Positions 15,101 to 22,270 of a stretch of 26,317 bases of DNA are shown piece after piece. Each line of letters starts with the position of its first letter. Position 1 is the first letter of the stretch. Location of the stretch: the NCBI GenBank assembly GCA_045632525.1, contig JAZQWV010000053.1:1-26317 (forward strand), read 5' to 3'. Below the pieces are notes generated by a model. The model worked only from the letters and a program-made list of their open reading frames with translations. It was not told the origin of the DNA and ran no database searches. This DNA comes from Fimenecus sp045632525 (GTDB lineage Bacteria > Bacillota > Clostridia > Oscillospirales > Acutalibacteraceae). The position numbers and the translations under genes were made by a program.

Positions 15101-17200
15101 ATCATCGTCTGTACTGTCAAGAAGTGCTATGTATTTAAGAATTCTTTCTTCTTCACCTTGACCTAACATTTCAAGCTGACCAAAATTCAGAAGAGAATAA
15201 GCTTTCCAGATTTTAATAATCTCTATACGAAGTGCATCACTTACTGTTGTTATTTTTTCAGGTGTAGGAAGTTTTTCCATAGCACGAATAATAACAGGAA
15301 CAAGCTCATCTTTATCTGCATTAGCGGTAGACAGTGTTCCTTCTCGCAAGCAAGCCTCATAAGCCTCCCACGCAACTTTCCAGGAGTCTCTGCCGAGCTT
15401 CTCAGCCGCCCAAGCAAGACCAACACCAACTTTACCGTCATCGGCATCATTCTTTGACAAATCAAGGAAATCTGTACTCTTGTTTTTTGCTGCAAAAGCT
15501 TGTCTGTAAGCTTCAACTAACGCAAGAATATATTCGATTTCACGATAGTCTGCCCAGTCAGGTTCTTCTATATATTTATCAATCTCATCAAAAATGATTT
15601 TTGAAATTGTTAATTCTTCATCATAATATTTTGCCATTGAGTTACCTGTTGAAGATGTCATACCGTCAACAGCGTTTGCATCCCAAGGACCACCTTTTTC
15701 ATCATAGAAGAAAATATTATCCACATAGAAGCTGTTCTGAAGACTGTCTGATGTACTGCCTGTAAATGCAAAACCTGCTGAATACAAGTCGTCAATTGCC
15801 TTGTAGCCTTCATCAGTATCGTTAACTGCCTCTGCTTCGCTAAGACCTGCCGCAATCATTGCATCTTCGCCACGGGTAATTTCTTCTGTTTCGTTACGCA
15901 CCCAGCTACCATTTGTAAAGTGCCAGTAGTTTGAGTTACCCATACCACCGATACCTGTCTTTGTTGCAACCATACGGTGCTGCATAAGACGAGCATCTTT
16001 AATATTTGTACCTGCAGGGTCAACAAGAGTCTTTACTATCGGGAGACCATTTGCGTGGCTATCACCATTACCAAGGTTGTTACTTGCAAAGCCTGTGGCA
16101 AAGTCCGTTGAGCCATTATTGAAGCCTGTATTTTTAAGCTGTGCATAAGATGCATTTTCTGAACAGATAAATTTGATTGGAACTCGCACATATCCCTTAA
16201 AATCACTAAGTGTCGCTGTGCCGTTTGTTAAACTTACCTTATCCCAACCACCGTCATCACGCTGAACATATATATAACCGTCTGTTCCTGTATAACCTTT
16301 TGTTGAGTAAACAATGTCACCCATATAGTCCTTCTGAGTAACTGTCATACTATCGTCTTTACCCCAGTCATACCAAACCTTTTCGTTTGCACGAAGTCGG
16401 AATGAAACACCCTGAAGCTCAACATCTGTAAGGTCGAACCAGTACCATAATTCAGTCGCATTTGAGAAGTCCCATGTCTGACGAGTCAAACTTGTATCAA
16501 ATGTCTGTGTGCCACTTGGCAAGTCATTCATTATGAAACGGAGTGCCGATGTGTCACCAACATTATCTGAAAGGTCTTCCGTACCTGTTTCAGCAGCAAC
16601 GCCCATGTAAAGAAGTGCATTACCACTTACCATATTTGTACCACTTACATTCTGGTCAAAAGTCATAATTTCACGAACTGCAGTATCACTTGTTGAGAAA
16701 TATTGGAAATTATCAGGATTCAACTTAACTGTAGGTACACTTGTAACTGTTGTATATATTGGTTGTGAGAACCAATTTTCATTATCAACGGCTGTGATTG
16801 TAACACCATATCTCTTATTTTCAAAATCAAATGTGCCAATGTCTGCTGTTTTAAAAGTTGCCGATGTACCTGCTACTTTTATTGTTTTAAGAACATTTTG
16901 TTGATGCACACTATCCTTTGCACCCATATCAATAAGTTCAAGAATATAAAAAGTAATATTAGTTGCCTCACCTTTGAATGTTTCTTTAGGTGTTGCCGCA
17001 GGGAAAGTTACCTGAACATTACCGTCATCATCAACCCACGCGTCCGCACCACTGTTGACAGCGGTTTCATCAAAATATGGTGCAGGGTCATATTTATTGT
17101 CATCTTCAGCACCAACCATCATAAATGGTATTGATGAAAATATCATTACTCCGGCAAGTATGAGCGCTATACACTTTTTGGAAGATAATTTTTTCTTCAT
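12152..17200 (-). CDS. Giant secreted multidomain surface protein ending in the small-paralogue domain
   Basis: The 1682-residue protein has a signal peptide (about residues 1-31). A fibronectin type III-like domain follows (about 40-150; NVQVTFPAATP ... YGVTITAVD). Then come two similar halves, each a jelly-roll-like beta domain followed by a mostly helical stretch. Jelly-roll 1 spans about 160-500 (KGYVRVPIKF, FYVDNIFFYD) and jelly-roll 2 about 705-1040 (KGYIMIPLYHI, FTIDNIGFTYD); the VDNI-type ends are typical of carbohydrate-binding modules. A dockerin/EF-hand-like loop DYNGDGELENLDD begins at residue 1256. Residues 1570-1682 (YEVTIPATVVVDW ... SVPVGKYSTQLTYTVDI) match the whole mature core of the small paralogues. 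No LPxTG, transmembrane end or catalytic motif is apparent. I infer a large adhesin or glycan-binding tip. The ATG has an AAGGAAG-like site about 8 nt upstream. Confidence 0.85.
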   Translation of the reverse strand: MKKKLSSKKCIALILAGVMIFSSIPFMMVGAEDDNKYDPAPYFDETAVNSGADAWVDDDGNVQVTFPAATPKETFKGEATNITFYILELIDMGAKDSVHQQNVLKTIKVAGTSATFKTADIGTFDFENKRYGVTITAVDNENWFSQPIYTTVTSVPTVKLNPDNFQYFSTSDTAVREIMTFDQNVSGTNMVSGNALLYMGVAAETGTEDLSDNVGDTSALRFIMNDLPSGTQTFDTSLTRQTWDFSNATELWYWFDLTDVELQGVSFRLRANEKVWYDWGKDDSMTVTQKDYMGDIVYSTKGYTGTDGYIYVQRDDGGWDKVSLTNGTATLSDFKGYVRVPIKFICSENASYAQLKNTGFNNGSTDFATGFASNNLGNGDSHANGLPIVKTLVDPAGTNIKDARLMQHRMVATKTGIGGMGNSNYWHFTNGSWVRNETEEITRGEDAMIAAGLSEAEAVNDTDEGYKAIDDLYSAGFAFTGSTSDSLQNSFYVDNIFFYDEKGGPWDANAVDGMTSSTGNSMAKYYDEELTISKIIFDEIDKYIEEPDWADYREIEYILALVEAYRQAFAAKNKSTDFLDLSKNDADDGKVGVGLAWAAEKLGRDSWKVAWEAYEACLREGTLSTANADKDELVPVIIRAMEKLPTPEKITTVSDALRIEIIKIWKAYSLLNFGQLEMLGQGEEERILKYIALLDSTDDDEFIVGQQLADYPFVIYNDFEDMTLGAQAWQIADNKNAYSTGFTSVNGVPAGTHNPDGGVFTMAEGWRHTKGFTTYTTNGSVNITNEGDYGYSPTDSQDDEEIMDNRLHYDAAYAEITDNGYLNTHAATMDIDSSFTTNNQDGAYHTVTLTRHGKDSANWTEFQTNTTNIDGLGMLSTQNSNGNESIGLSLIMYVDFTELSNFYFTTNIYTKDEDGTPIKARPNMGVALNDNAKINNWKYFILDPETGEWVINHTTSQWCFTSTMTDASWGDTLSLDGYKGYIMIPLYHIKVKQSAVSEPKLDGNSVWLNNIYAIQFCIGGKNADSLDGKSFTIDNIGFTYDPAGYTNTSISHPSYAEVFDAKSLPAKQFEDAVKAIDPYDASTIKARYDEALAKYTALVPFQQNKVATAKAILDSYAGYANDTSTIPVPLYDPAQLTDFVNGLPEAIRTTVVTGETDIPYPGFTNGAVNYGSLGIDKTTAEEIIKHYNESYCRYTVTQKTTTLDQTVKEQFLNAYNMAMRMTQTLESIRSEVIIGEGEEKPSFLSEITGLYTVKYDYNGDGELENLDDSVTDSNPYKIGNFVSIEGRAFVEDFKDNKYEPLQYYSKAMMEDGSIYSQLEHTSRGFTYFLKNTETYNIDGEEIKGGILTFRDKLQTVYDIASDHIANGVRFSADELQYVKDILEEYNAFLPAYYNVEELYELEQAIIRLFSVSDISIMDAETDGSSLATVTLNNNDEESMKDTAYVDLSYIAALLDTTVTLQAVSDLKLTQTSGTTFAELNSFTVEGLTADTPLTLGEYDNLYPDEVFARVPLQIAVDSDIAIKVPKDAVYKGGITFNVYETADIDAGLTGDNLVPIATFNLPVTFTGTLAIAYEVTIPATVVVDWDDSSDIDVSYSVEATLGSNELSVSVSNDGTDKLINDDTGITYELAYSKANFGTETFTGDVADGTKPTNAPSITVTGWDSVPVGKYSTQLTYTVDITS

Positions 17201-17240
17201 TACTTCTCTTCCTTTCTGTTTTTAATCTATATAAAGTAAT

Positions 17241-18059
17241 TTATTTTACAATAAGGTCTGTTTTTACAACAAAGTTGTTAAGTGGAGTTCTTGCCTGGTC
17301 ATAAGAATATGGCTGTTGATGAACTATCGCTTTGTATTCGCCCGCTTCAAGTGAACGGGAAATGTTAAATCTTGAAACTGAATAACCCGGTTGAACAAGA
17401 CCTGACTGATAAAGTTTTTCGTCGGTAGCATCAATAACACCGTTTTCGTTATTATCAAGATAAATTGTAAACACAACAAAACAGATATCTTTATTCTTTT
17501 CAGAGTTTGAAAGAATAAAGTTCTGCTCAACCTGACCTGCTTTGAAGTTAATCTGAGCAATACCATTCATAGTAACATTCTTTGAGCCCATATCTTCAAC
17601 TTTATCTGGTAAATCAAGTTCACCCAAACCTTGTTGCTGATTGACATCAAGAATACTTGGAGCTGTTGTGGTTGGCTCTTCATCACCGCCGTCAATCAAT
17701 ATTCCGAGACCTGAAATTAATCCCGCAAGCACTAAAAGGCCAAGCACGATTAACATAACAAATGCAAGAATATTATCTTTTTTAACTGCGATAAATGAGC
17801 CAGACTCAAGTTCAATATAGCCTATTGTCTTATATCTTGCAGAAGATGTTGGTTTATAAACTATTTCTTCAATATCATTTGAAGTGATTGTGCCGATTTC
17901 ATCTTTACCATAAGCCAACTGACCGACAACACGGATACCTCCGTCTGGATAAAGAGCTTTCATCTCTTTAGCAGTATAATACCCCTGTTCAAAGCCCGTC
18001 TCTTTATTGTAATATAATTCTGTATAGTCGTTACCGTTTTTAATAATAAATATTGCCAA
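17241..18059 (-). CDS. Single-pass membrane protein heading the surface operon
   Basis: The 272-residue protein has a soluble N-terminal part (about residues 1-95, IKNGNDYTELYYNKETG ... YGKDEIGTI), one long hydrophobic segment near residues 98-124, and a secreted-side domain (about 140-272). It has no cleavable signal, so N-in/C-out is likely. The C-terminal domain begins INFKAGQVEQNFIL and contains YLDNNENGVIDATDE, a possible calcium loop. It ends with LEAGEYKAIVH and a closing strand, suggesting another beta sandwich. I do not recognise a named family. The start is TTG at 18059, 7 nt after a strong GGGAGGG. The longer open frame to 18146 begins in the -35 box of the promoter and is therefore untranslated. 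A membrane assembly platform or anchor for the proteins encoded downstream is an inference. Confidence 0.75.
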   Translation of the reverse strand: MAIFIIKNGNDYTELYYNKETGFEQGYYTAKEMKALYPDGGIRVVGQLAYGKDEIGTITSNDIEEIVYKPTSSARYKTIGYIELESGSFIAVKKDNILAFVMLIVLGLLVLAGLISGLGILIDGGDEEPTTTAPSILDVNQQQGLGELDLPDKVEDMGSKNVTMNGIAQINFKAGQVEQNFILSNSEKNKDICFVVFTIYLDNNENGVIDATDEKLYQSGLVQPGYSVSRFNISRSLEAGEYKAIVHQQPYSYDQARTPLNNFVVKTDLIVK

Positions 18060-18066
18060 AACGATA

Positions 18067-18073
18067 CCCTCCC
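18067..18073 (-). promoter_or_regulatory. Ribosome binding site GGGAGGG that decides the TTG start at 18059
   Basis: GGGAGGG lies 7 nt before a TTG codon in the right frame. No comparable site precedes any other in-frame start in the longer open frame. Confidence 0.85.
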
Positions 18074-18117
18074 AAAAATAAATATAATTGAAGATAATAT
18101 TACTATTATAACAAAAT

Positions 18118-18146
18118 ATTTTACCCCTTTTTATAATATTTGTCAA
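18118..18146 (-). promoter_or_regulatory. Consensus sigma-A promoter of the surface-protein operon
   Basis: On the minus strand a perfect TTGACA (18146-18141) and TAAAAT (18123-18118) are separated by 17 nt, with A/T-rich sequence upstream that could act as an UP element. It is the only good promoter seen for the ten-gene unit; intergenic gaps within the unit are at most about 50 nt. Confidence 0.85.
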
Positions 18147-18323
18147 TGAAAACTTTAAAAAAACATATAATAAATTCCACGCAAATTCAACAATTTCTGC
18201 AAGTTCTATTAAACAGGATTATAATATATATTAATTAGTATTAAAATGAGTAAAAAATAAGAACCCGACCTTTCAACGGATTTAAAATGCGGATGTTTTT
18301 TCGGAATCTTGTTGTTTCATAAT
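18147..18323. other. Non-coding stretch between the surface operon and the tRNA gene
   Basis: This AT-rich stretch has no convincing open reading frame, repeat or structured RNA that I can recognise. The open frame crossing it is a by-product of the tRNA gene. Confidence 0.6.
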
Positions 18324-18357
18324 AAAAAATCCCGAATGATTTCTCATTCGGGATTTT
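18324..18357 (-). terminator. Intrinsic terminator of the tRNA-Leu gene
   Basis: Perfect 9-bp GC-containing arms (18331-18339 and 18344-18352) with a 4-nt loop, extended by A-T pairs, end in a T-tract on the minus strand. It starts directly after the encoded CCA end of the tRNA. Confidence 0.93.
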
Positions 18358-18444
18358 TGGTGCCGGTGACCGGGGTCGAACCGGTACGGTATCGCTACCA
18401 CTGGATTTTGAGTCCAGCACGTCTGCCAATTCCATCACACCGGC
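18358..18444 (-). tRNA. tRNA-Leu (anticodon CAA)
   Basis: On the minus strand the 7-bp acceptor arms GCCGGTG and CACCGGC pair perfectly, followed by A73 and an encoded CCA (18360-18358). The anticodon arm reads CTGGA-CTCAAAA-TCCAG, giving anticodon CAA (reads UUG). The long variable arm of a class II tRNA and the T-arm GGTTCGACCC-type sequence are present. Total length is 87 nt including CCA. Confidence 0.97.
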
Positions 18445-18461
18445 ATTTATGTGACTGTGAT

Positions 18462-18490
18462 ATTATATGAAATTATTTTAAAATTGTCAA
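18462..18490 (-). promoter_or_regulatory. Consensus promoter of the tRNA-Leu gene
   Basis: On the minus strand TTGACA (18490-18485) and TATAAT (18467-18462), both exact consensus with a 17-nt spacer, end 17 nt before the mature tRNA 5' end. Confidence 0.9.
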
Positions 18491-18494
18491 TAGA

Positions 18495-18526
18495 AAAAGG
18501 GACATATTTTAAAAATAGTCCCCTTT
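18495..18526 (-). terminator. Intrinsic terminator after radC
   Basis: On the minus strand a AAAGGGGAC-type arm (18526-18518) pairs with GTCCCTTTT (18503-18495). The loop is A/T-rich and a T-containing tail follows. It ends the five-gene metF-radC unit. Confidence 0.75.
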
Positions 18527-18531
18527 ATTAT

Positions 18532-19323
18532 TTAAAAAATATGTTTCCATTTTTCACTTTTGCGGAATGAAAAATAATCATCACCATGACCTATGATTAT
18601 ATGGTCATTAAGTCTTATCCCAACCGCCTCAAGTGCGTCTGCCATGTCAATTGTTGCATTGATATCTTTTGTTGATGGTGCGGTTATCCCTGACGGATGA
18701 TTGTGCACAAGAATAACACTTGCAGCATTTGAGAGAATTGCATATTCTGTAATCTTTCGGTTATTTATCATTGTTGCATTGACTGTGCCTTCGCTGATTT
18801 TATCAAATCGCAGCATTTTGCAATTGATATCAAGACAAAGCAACCAAAGTTCTTCTTGGGTTAACCCTTTAAAATGTGACGCAACATATTTTGCAACTAA
18901 TTCTGAACTATTTAAGCGAACTTCATCACGATTCAACTTATCTTTTTCATATTCTCTAAATAATTCTGGCATCAATTTGATAAGTAAAGCACTTCGCTCA
19001 CCTATCCCCTTGACTTTACACAGTTCTTCATAGTCAGCATCAAAAACCTCGGACAAAGAACCAAAACGATTTATTAAAGCATGTGCTTCTTCATTTGTAT
19101 CTTTAACAGGAATACTATGAAAAAGCAACAATTCAAGTATATTATGGTCATGAAAATTTTCGAGACCTTCTTTTAAAAATCTTTCACGAATTCTTTGTCG
19201 ATGCCCTTCATGAACGTTAGTTTTTTCTTTTTTCGGCTTTGATGGTTTCTTTAAAACATTACCCTCAATCGAAAGTTTTTCTCGTTTTTTATGTTCATAC
19301 ATATCAGGCGCTTTTCTTGCCAT
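18532..19323 (-). CDS. radC: RadC family JAB/MPN domain protein
   Basis: The 263-residue protein has a Lys-rich N-terminal extension of about 35 residues not usual in RadC (typically about 225 residues). A helix-hairpin-helix-like region follows (about 40-130; LELLLFHSIP, CKVKGIGERSALLIK), then the JAMM-type domain. The metal motif is VHNHPSGITAPSTKD with His207, His209 and Asp220 as candidate zinc ligands, and an upstream EGTVNAT supplies the Glu. The family was once tied to DNA repair, but that role is doubtful; the true substrate is unknown. It is the last gene of the metF operon, 2 nt after the membrane-protein stop codon, with a terminator just downstream. Confidence 0.93.
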   Translation of the reverse strand: MARKAPDMYEHKKREKLSIEGNVLKKPSKPKKEKTNVHEGHRQRIRERFLKEGLENFHDHNILELLLFHSIPVKDTNEEAHALINRFGSLSEVFDADYEELCKVKGIGERSALLIKLMPELFREYEKDKLNRDEVRLNSSELVAKYVASHFKGLTQEELWLLCLDINCKMLRFDKISEGTVNATMINNRKITEYAILSNAASVILVHNHPSGITAPSTKDINATIDMADALEAVGIRLNDHIIIGHGDDYFSFRKSEKWKHIF

Positions 19324-19325
19324 GG

Positions 19326-19871
19326 TTATTTAAACACCCTTTTTACATATTTTTGCCATCTTATTAAATATGCTGTGACTAATCTTGTTAATGCAATATC
19401 ATAGAGCACAAAAACTACATTACCAACAAACAACAATCCTGGCAAAGCCCATTTGCCCAAGAAATCAATATCATCAAAAGAAATCATAAACACTTTTGCT
19501 ACGATTAAATATGAAATAATCATTGCAATATTAAATATGATATATTTTATAATCCAAGATGTTATTCTGCCTGTTTTTCTTTCAATGAAACTCTTGATTA
19601 TAGGGTAATACCCAAAGAATGCCGCATACATAACTGCGGCTTCTTTATCTGCAACAACCAATAAAGAGAGAATTGATACAGCGACATATATAGCACTTGC
19701 AAACGCAGGGCTTATTTCAATAACGATGGCCATTAAAAGCCCACCACATATTGCAGGAATGGCATAAGTAAGAGTCGGGATTAACCCCGTTGAAAACATT
19801 AACACTATTGATAAAGCAGCAATTATTCCACCAAATGCTGCTTTGAATGAACGGAATTTATTATCTCTCAT
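19326..19871 (-). CDS. Conserved multi-pass membrane protein of unknown function
   Basis: The 181-residue protein has five or so membrane helices (about residues 12-32, 38-58, 60-78, 108-130, 140-165). The pattern, with an early Pro/Gly-rich segment FSTGLIPTLTYAIPAICGG, looks like the small substrate-binding subunits of ECF-type transporters, but no substrate motif is recognised. Basic residues cluster at both ends. The start codon follows the upstream stop codon by one nt and no clear ribosome binding site is seen, so translation is probably coupled to the J-domain-like gene. It lies between that gene and radC. Confidence 0.7.
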   Translation of the reverse strand: MRDNKFRSFKAAFGGIIAALSIVLMFSTGLIPTLTYAIPAICGGLLMAIVIEISPAFASAIYVAVSILSLLVVADKEAAVMYAAFFGYYPIIKSFIERKTGRITSWIIKYIIFNIAMIISYLIVAKVFMISFDDIDFLGKWALPGLLFVGNVVFVLYDIALTRLVTAYLIRWQKYVKRVFK

Positions 19872-19872
19872 A

Positions 19873-20460
19873 TCAGCAACATGGGATTAAATCCCCGCCC
19901 ATACATTCACAACAACAGTCAGCACAGATTAAGCCCTGACAGATGTCGCAAGTGTCACAATCTGATGAATGACGAGATGTTCTGTAACCACCATTAGCAT
20001 TTGTGTTCATTGAATTAAATGCTGCGGCATATTCGCTGTTTGATGGTTCCATTCTGCAAGCAGTCTGATAGCAACGATATGCTTCATTGAGCCAACCACG
20101 ACGCTGATGAATCATACCTTTTAAATAGTGCCACTCAGCAGAGCGCATATTGTTAGGAATTCCATCAAGAATTGTTTCAGCATCATCAATTCTTCCGCTG
20201 TTTATTCTCTGTCTCACATCAAAGAACTGTGATGTACTTTGATTATAAGAAGAATTTGAATTATTATAATAAGCTCCCGTCCCCCTTATCTCATTAAGAA
20301 CATAGTCATAAGCCTCGTTAAGTTCATTCATTCGGGATGCTTTTTCTTCATCTGTTCCTGATGAATTTTGGATGCTTGCTGCAATACTTCTGTAAGCATC
20401 CATAACCTGTTGTTCAGTTGCGTTTCGGTTTAAACCGAGGTATTCGTAAGGATTAGTCAC
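19873..20460 (-). CDS. J-domain-like protein with TPR-like middle and Cys-rich tail
   Basis: The 195-residue protein starts with a J-domain-like fold (NPYEYLGLNRNATEQQVMDAY ... MNELNEAYDYVL). It lacks the HPD tripeptide needed to stimulate Hsp70: the loop reads AASIQNSSGTD. The middle (about residues 95-150) looks like a TPR pair with WHYLKGMIHQRRGW. The last 28 residues hold ten cysteines (CDTCDICQGLICADCCCEC...CC), likely a metal-binding tail. I choose GTG at 20460 with AGAGGTG 6 nt upstream, giving an 8-nt overlap with the DUF5685 gene; GTG at 20469 would add three residues. Its pairing with a DUF5685 gene fits a recurrent clostridial association that I recall, with no known function. Confidence 0.8.
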   Translation of the reverse strand: MTNPYEYLGLNRNATEQQVMDAYRSIAASIQNSSGTDEEKASRMNELNEAYDYVLNEIRGTGAYYNNSNSSYNQSTSQFFDVRQRINSGRIDDAETILDGIPNNMRSAEWHYLKGMIHQRRGWLNEAYRCYQTACRMEPSNSEYAAAFNSMNTNANGGYRTSRHSSDCDTCDICQGLICADCCCECMGGDLIPCC

Positions 20461-21298
20461 TCTTCTCACCTCTGTATTTTTGGATAATTCTTTCCAACTG
20501 ATAGTTCAAACCGTCATAAACGATATTATCTATAATCGGTGTGAACCTATTAAATGTTACATTTTGCATGACTGTTGTAAGTTCGCCAACAGACAGTCTT
20601 ATTGAGATTTTTGCGTCTTCTTCTATATTATGTGAATTCTTGAACGGATTAAACGAACCTGACTTTATATCGTCTTTATAATCGTCAAAAGCATCAAGAA
20701 AATAGACAACACGACCTAATTGATAGCCAAACTTTCGGCTTTTTTCTACTAATTCTTCGTCTTCGTCAAAAGAGAATAACCAAGCAAGCATTTTAGCCGT
20801 CGGGTCTGCTGATTTATCAAGGCTTATATCATTATCTTTCTCGACTTCGAATTGCTCTTGCATTCCCTTTTCAATTGTTTTGTAAACTTCAGGTTGCTTT
20901 TTGATTGCTTTGTTTTTTAGCAAAACAAAATAAGGCAAAAGCAAATATAAGAATAATTTCTTGAATATTTTACTATCGTTAAGATTATCTTTTAGTTTAA
21001 AATATGCCAGAATTACTGTGATGGCGCTTGCTGTTTTATATACATCACTATCACAAGTAATTTTCATACACTTTTTGCAAGGATTAAATGTGCAACGGGA
21101 TTGTTCGGCATTTGTTTTAACATTTCTTATGCCCATTTTATAGAGTACATAAAAAGCACCGTCATAGCTTAAAAGGAATCGTGACAAGAGCCCATATTCT
21201 TTGCCCATTTCTTTGCAAAGGGTACAATAAACACCTTTATAGGCTTCATAATCTTTAATTTTCAGTTCAGGTTTATAAGCAGTTACATATCCGAACAT
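20453..21298 (-). CDS. DUF5685 family protein
   Basis: The 281-residue protein starts MFGYVTAYKPELKIKDYEAYKGVYCTLCKEMG, the family's characteristic N terminus. CTLC is joined by a later C-x(n)-NPCKKC...C cluster (near residues 69-82), probably a metal site. The rest is mainly helical, with a possible membrane-associated stretch near 120-130 (FLYLLLPYFVLL). An acidic motif, FLDAFDDYKDDIKSG, lies near 200-215 and recalls the Asp-rich helices of prenyl-transferring enzymes; no such activity is established. It starts 3 nt after the metF stop codon and overlaps the J-domain-like gene, so the three are translated from one mRNA. Confidence 0.75.
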   Translation of the reverse strand: MFGYVTAYKPELKIKDYEAYKGVYCTLCKEMGKEYGLLSRFLLSYDGAFYVLYKMGIRNVKTNAEQSRCTFNPCKKCMKITCDSDVYKTASAITVILAYFKLKDNLNDSKIFKKLFLYLLLPYFVLLKNKAIKKQPEVYKTIEKGMQEQFEVEKDNDISLDKSADPTAKMLAWLFSFDEDEELVEKSRKFGYQLGRVVYFLDAFDDYKDDIKSGSFNPFKNSHNIEEDAKISIRLSVGELTTVMQNVTFNRFTPIIDNIVYDGLNYQLERIIQKYRGEKSD

Positions 21299-21301
21299 AA
21301 A

Positions 21302-22159
21302 TTATTTTGAAATCCCCTTTAATACGGTTTTAGCCACATACGGTTTGTTCATTGTATAAATGTGAATGCCGTTAACACCGTTTTCTAAAAGTTCGTTAAT
21401 CTGAGTGATTGCATAGTCAAGACCTGCTTTTTCAAGGTCAGTTGGACTATCTTTATATTTTTCAAGGAAGTCACTCACCTTTTTAGGAATTTTTGTGCCT
21501 GAAAGGCTAATGATACGGTCAATTTGCTTTATATTAGTTATTGGCATTATTCCTGCAAAAACAGGTGCATAAATGCCTTTTTTACGAACCTTTTCCATAA
21601 ATGAATAGAAAACATCGTTATCATAAAAAAGCTGTGTTATAAGAAAATCAACGCCACAATCAACCTTATTTTTTAAGTTATCAATATCCTTATCAAGGCT
21701 ATCACATTCAGGATGACATTCAGGATAGCAAGCACCACCAATATCGAAATAACCATATTCTTTTATGTGTGAAACCAAATCACTTGCATGAGTATAATAT
21801 TCGCCTTGGGGTTTCACGAAATCCTTAGGAATATCGCCACGCATTGCGAGAATATTGTCGATATTGTTTTCTTTAAGTGTGTTGAGAATACTGTCAATTT
21901 TGTCTTTTGGAGTTGATGCACAAGTTAAGTGTGCCAACGCCGTTGTGTCTAACTTATTTTTAATGAGAGATGCGATTTTTGTTGTGTACTGACTTGTGCC
22001 GCCACCTGCACCATAAGTAACACTCATAAAGTCAGGGTTAAAAGCCGCAAGTTCACGGACCGACCATTCAATGCTATCAAATGCAGAGTCAGTTTTTGGA
22101 GGGAAAACCTCAAAAGAAACTAATTGGTCTTTAACCATAAGTTTTTCAGTAATTCTCAT
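21302..22159 (-). CDS. metF: 5,10-methylenetetrahydrofolate reductase
   Basis: The 285-residue protein is a full-length MetF, the flavoprotein that reduces methylene-THF to methyl-THF. Family marks are FEVFPPK with the catalytic Glu17, SVTYGAGGGTS, the HLTCAS segment, AMRGD in the flavin/folate region, and FLITQLFYDND. I choose the ATG at 22159, which has AAGGTG 6 nt upstream. A GTG at 22168 lies inside that site and would add three residues. It heads the operon with DUF5685, J-domain-like, membrane protein and radC; no metH or acetogenic partner is next to it. The promoter lies just upstream. Confidence 0.96.
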   Translation of the reverse strand: MRITEKLMVKDQLVSFEVFPPKTDSAFDSIEWSVRELAAFNPDFMSVTYGAGGGTSQYTTKIASLIKNKLDTTALAHLTCASTPKDKIDSILNTLKENNIDNILAMRGDIPKDFVKPQGEYYTHASDLVSHIKEYGYFDIGGACYPECHPECDSLDKDIDNLKNKVDCGVDFLITQLFYDNDVFYSFMEKVRKKGIYAPVFAGIMPITNIKQIDRIISLSGTKIPKKVSDFLEKYKDSPTDLEKAGLDYAITQINELLENGVNGIHIYTMNKPYVAKTVLKGISK

Positions 22160-22176
22160 ATCTTTCACCTTGAATT

Positions 22177-22205
22177 ATAATAGCATATTTGAAAATTTTT
22201 AGCAA
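22177..22205 (-). promoter_or_regulatory. Promoter of the metF operon
   Basis: On the minus strand TTGCTA (22205-22200) and TATTAT (22182-22177) have a 17-nt spacer and lie about 20 nt before the ATG. Confidence 0.7.
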
Positions 22206-22237
22206 GATAATGATTATTTATTTACATATTATTTACA

Positions 22238-22263
22238 AAAAAGGGCGATTCGTGAATCGCCCC
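22238..22263 (-). terminator. Palindromic intrinsic terminator after the oxidoreductase gene
   Basis: Two 9-nt arms, GGGCGATTC (22243-22251) and GAATCGCCC (22254-22262), face each other almost without a loop. They are followed on the minus strand by a six-T tract. The GC-rich palindrome stands out in this AT-rich gap and could be a dispersed repeat serving as terminator. Confidence 0.85.
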
Positions 22264-22270
22264 TACAATA

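Noticed and set aside
12152..17200. Giant protein as a glycoside hydrolase
   Set aside because: The jelly-roll parts resemble binding modules, but no catalytic domain or recognisable acid/base motif was found between them.
17241..18146. Full 301-residue version of the membrane protein
   Set aside because: Its first codon is the TTG of the TTGACA promoter box, so the first 29 codons lie upstream of the expected transcript start.
18241..18438. 65-residue open frame reading MMELADVLDSKSSGSD... on the minus strand
   Set aside because: It is the translation of the tRNA-Leu gene and its terminator, a well-known false protein.
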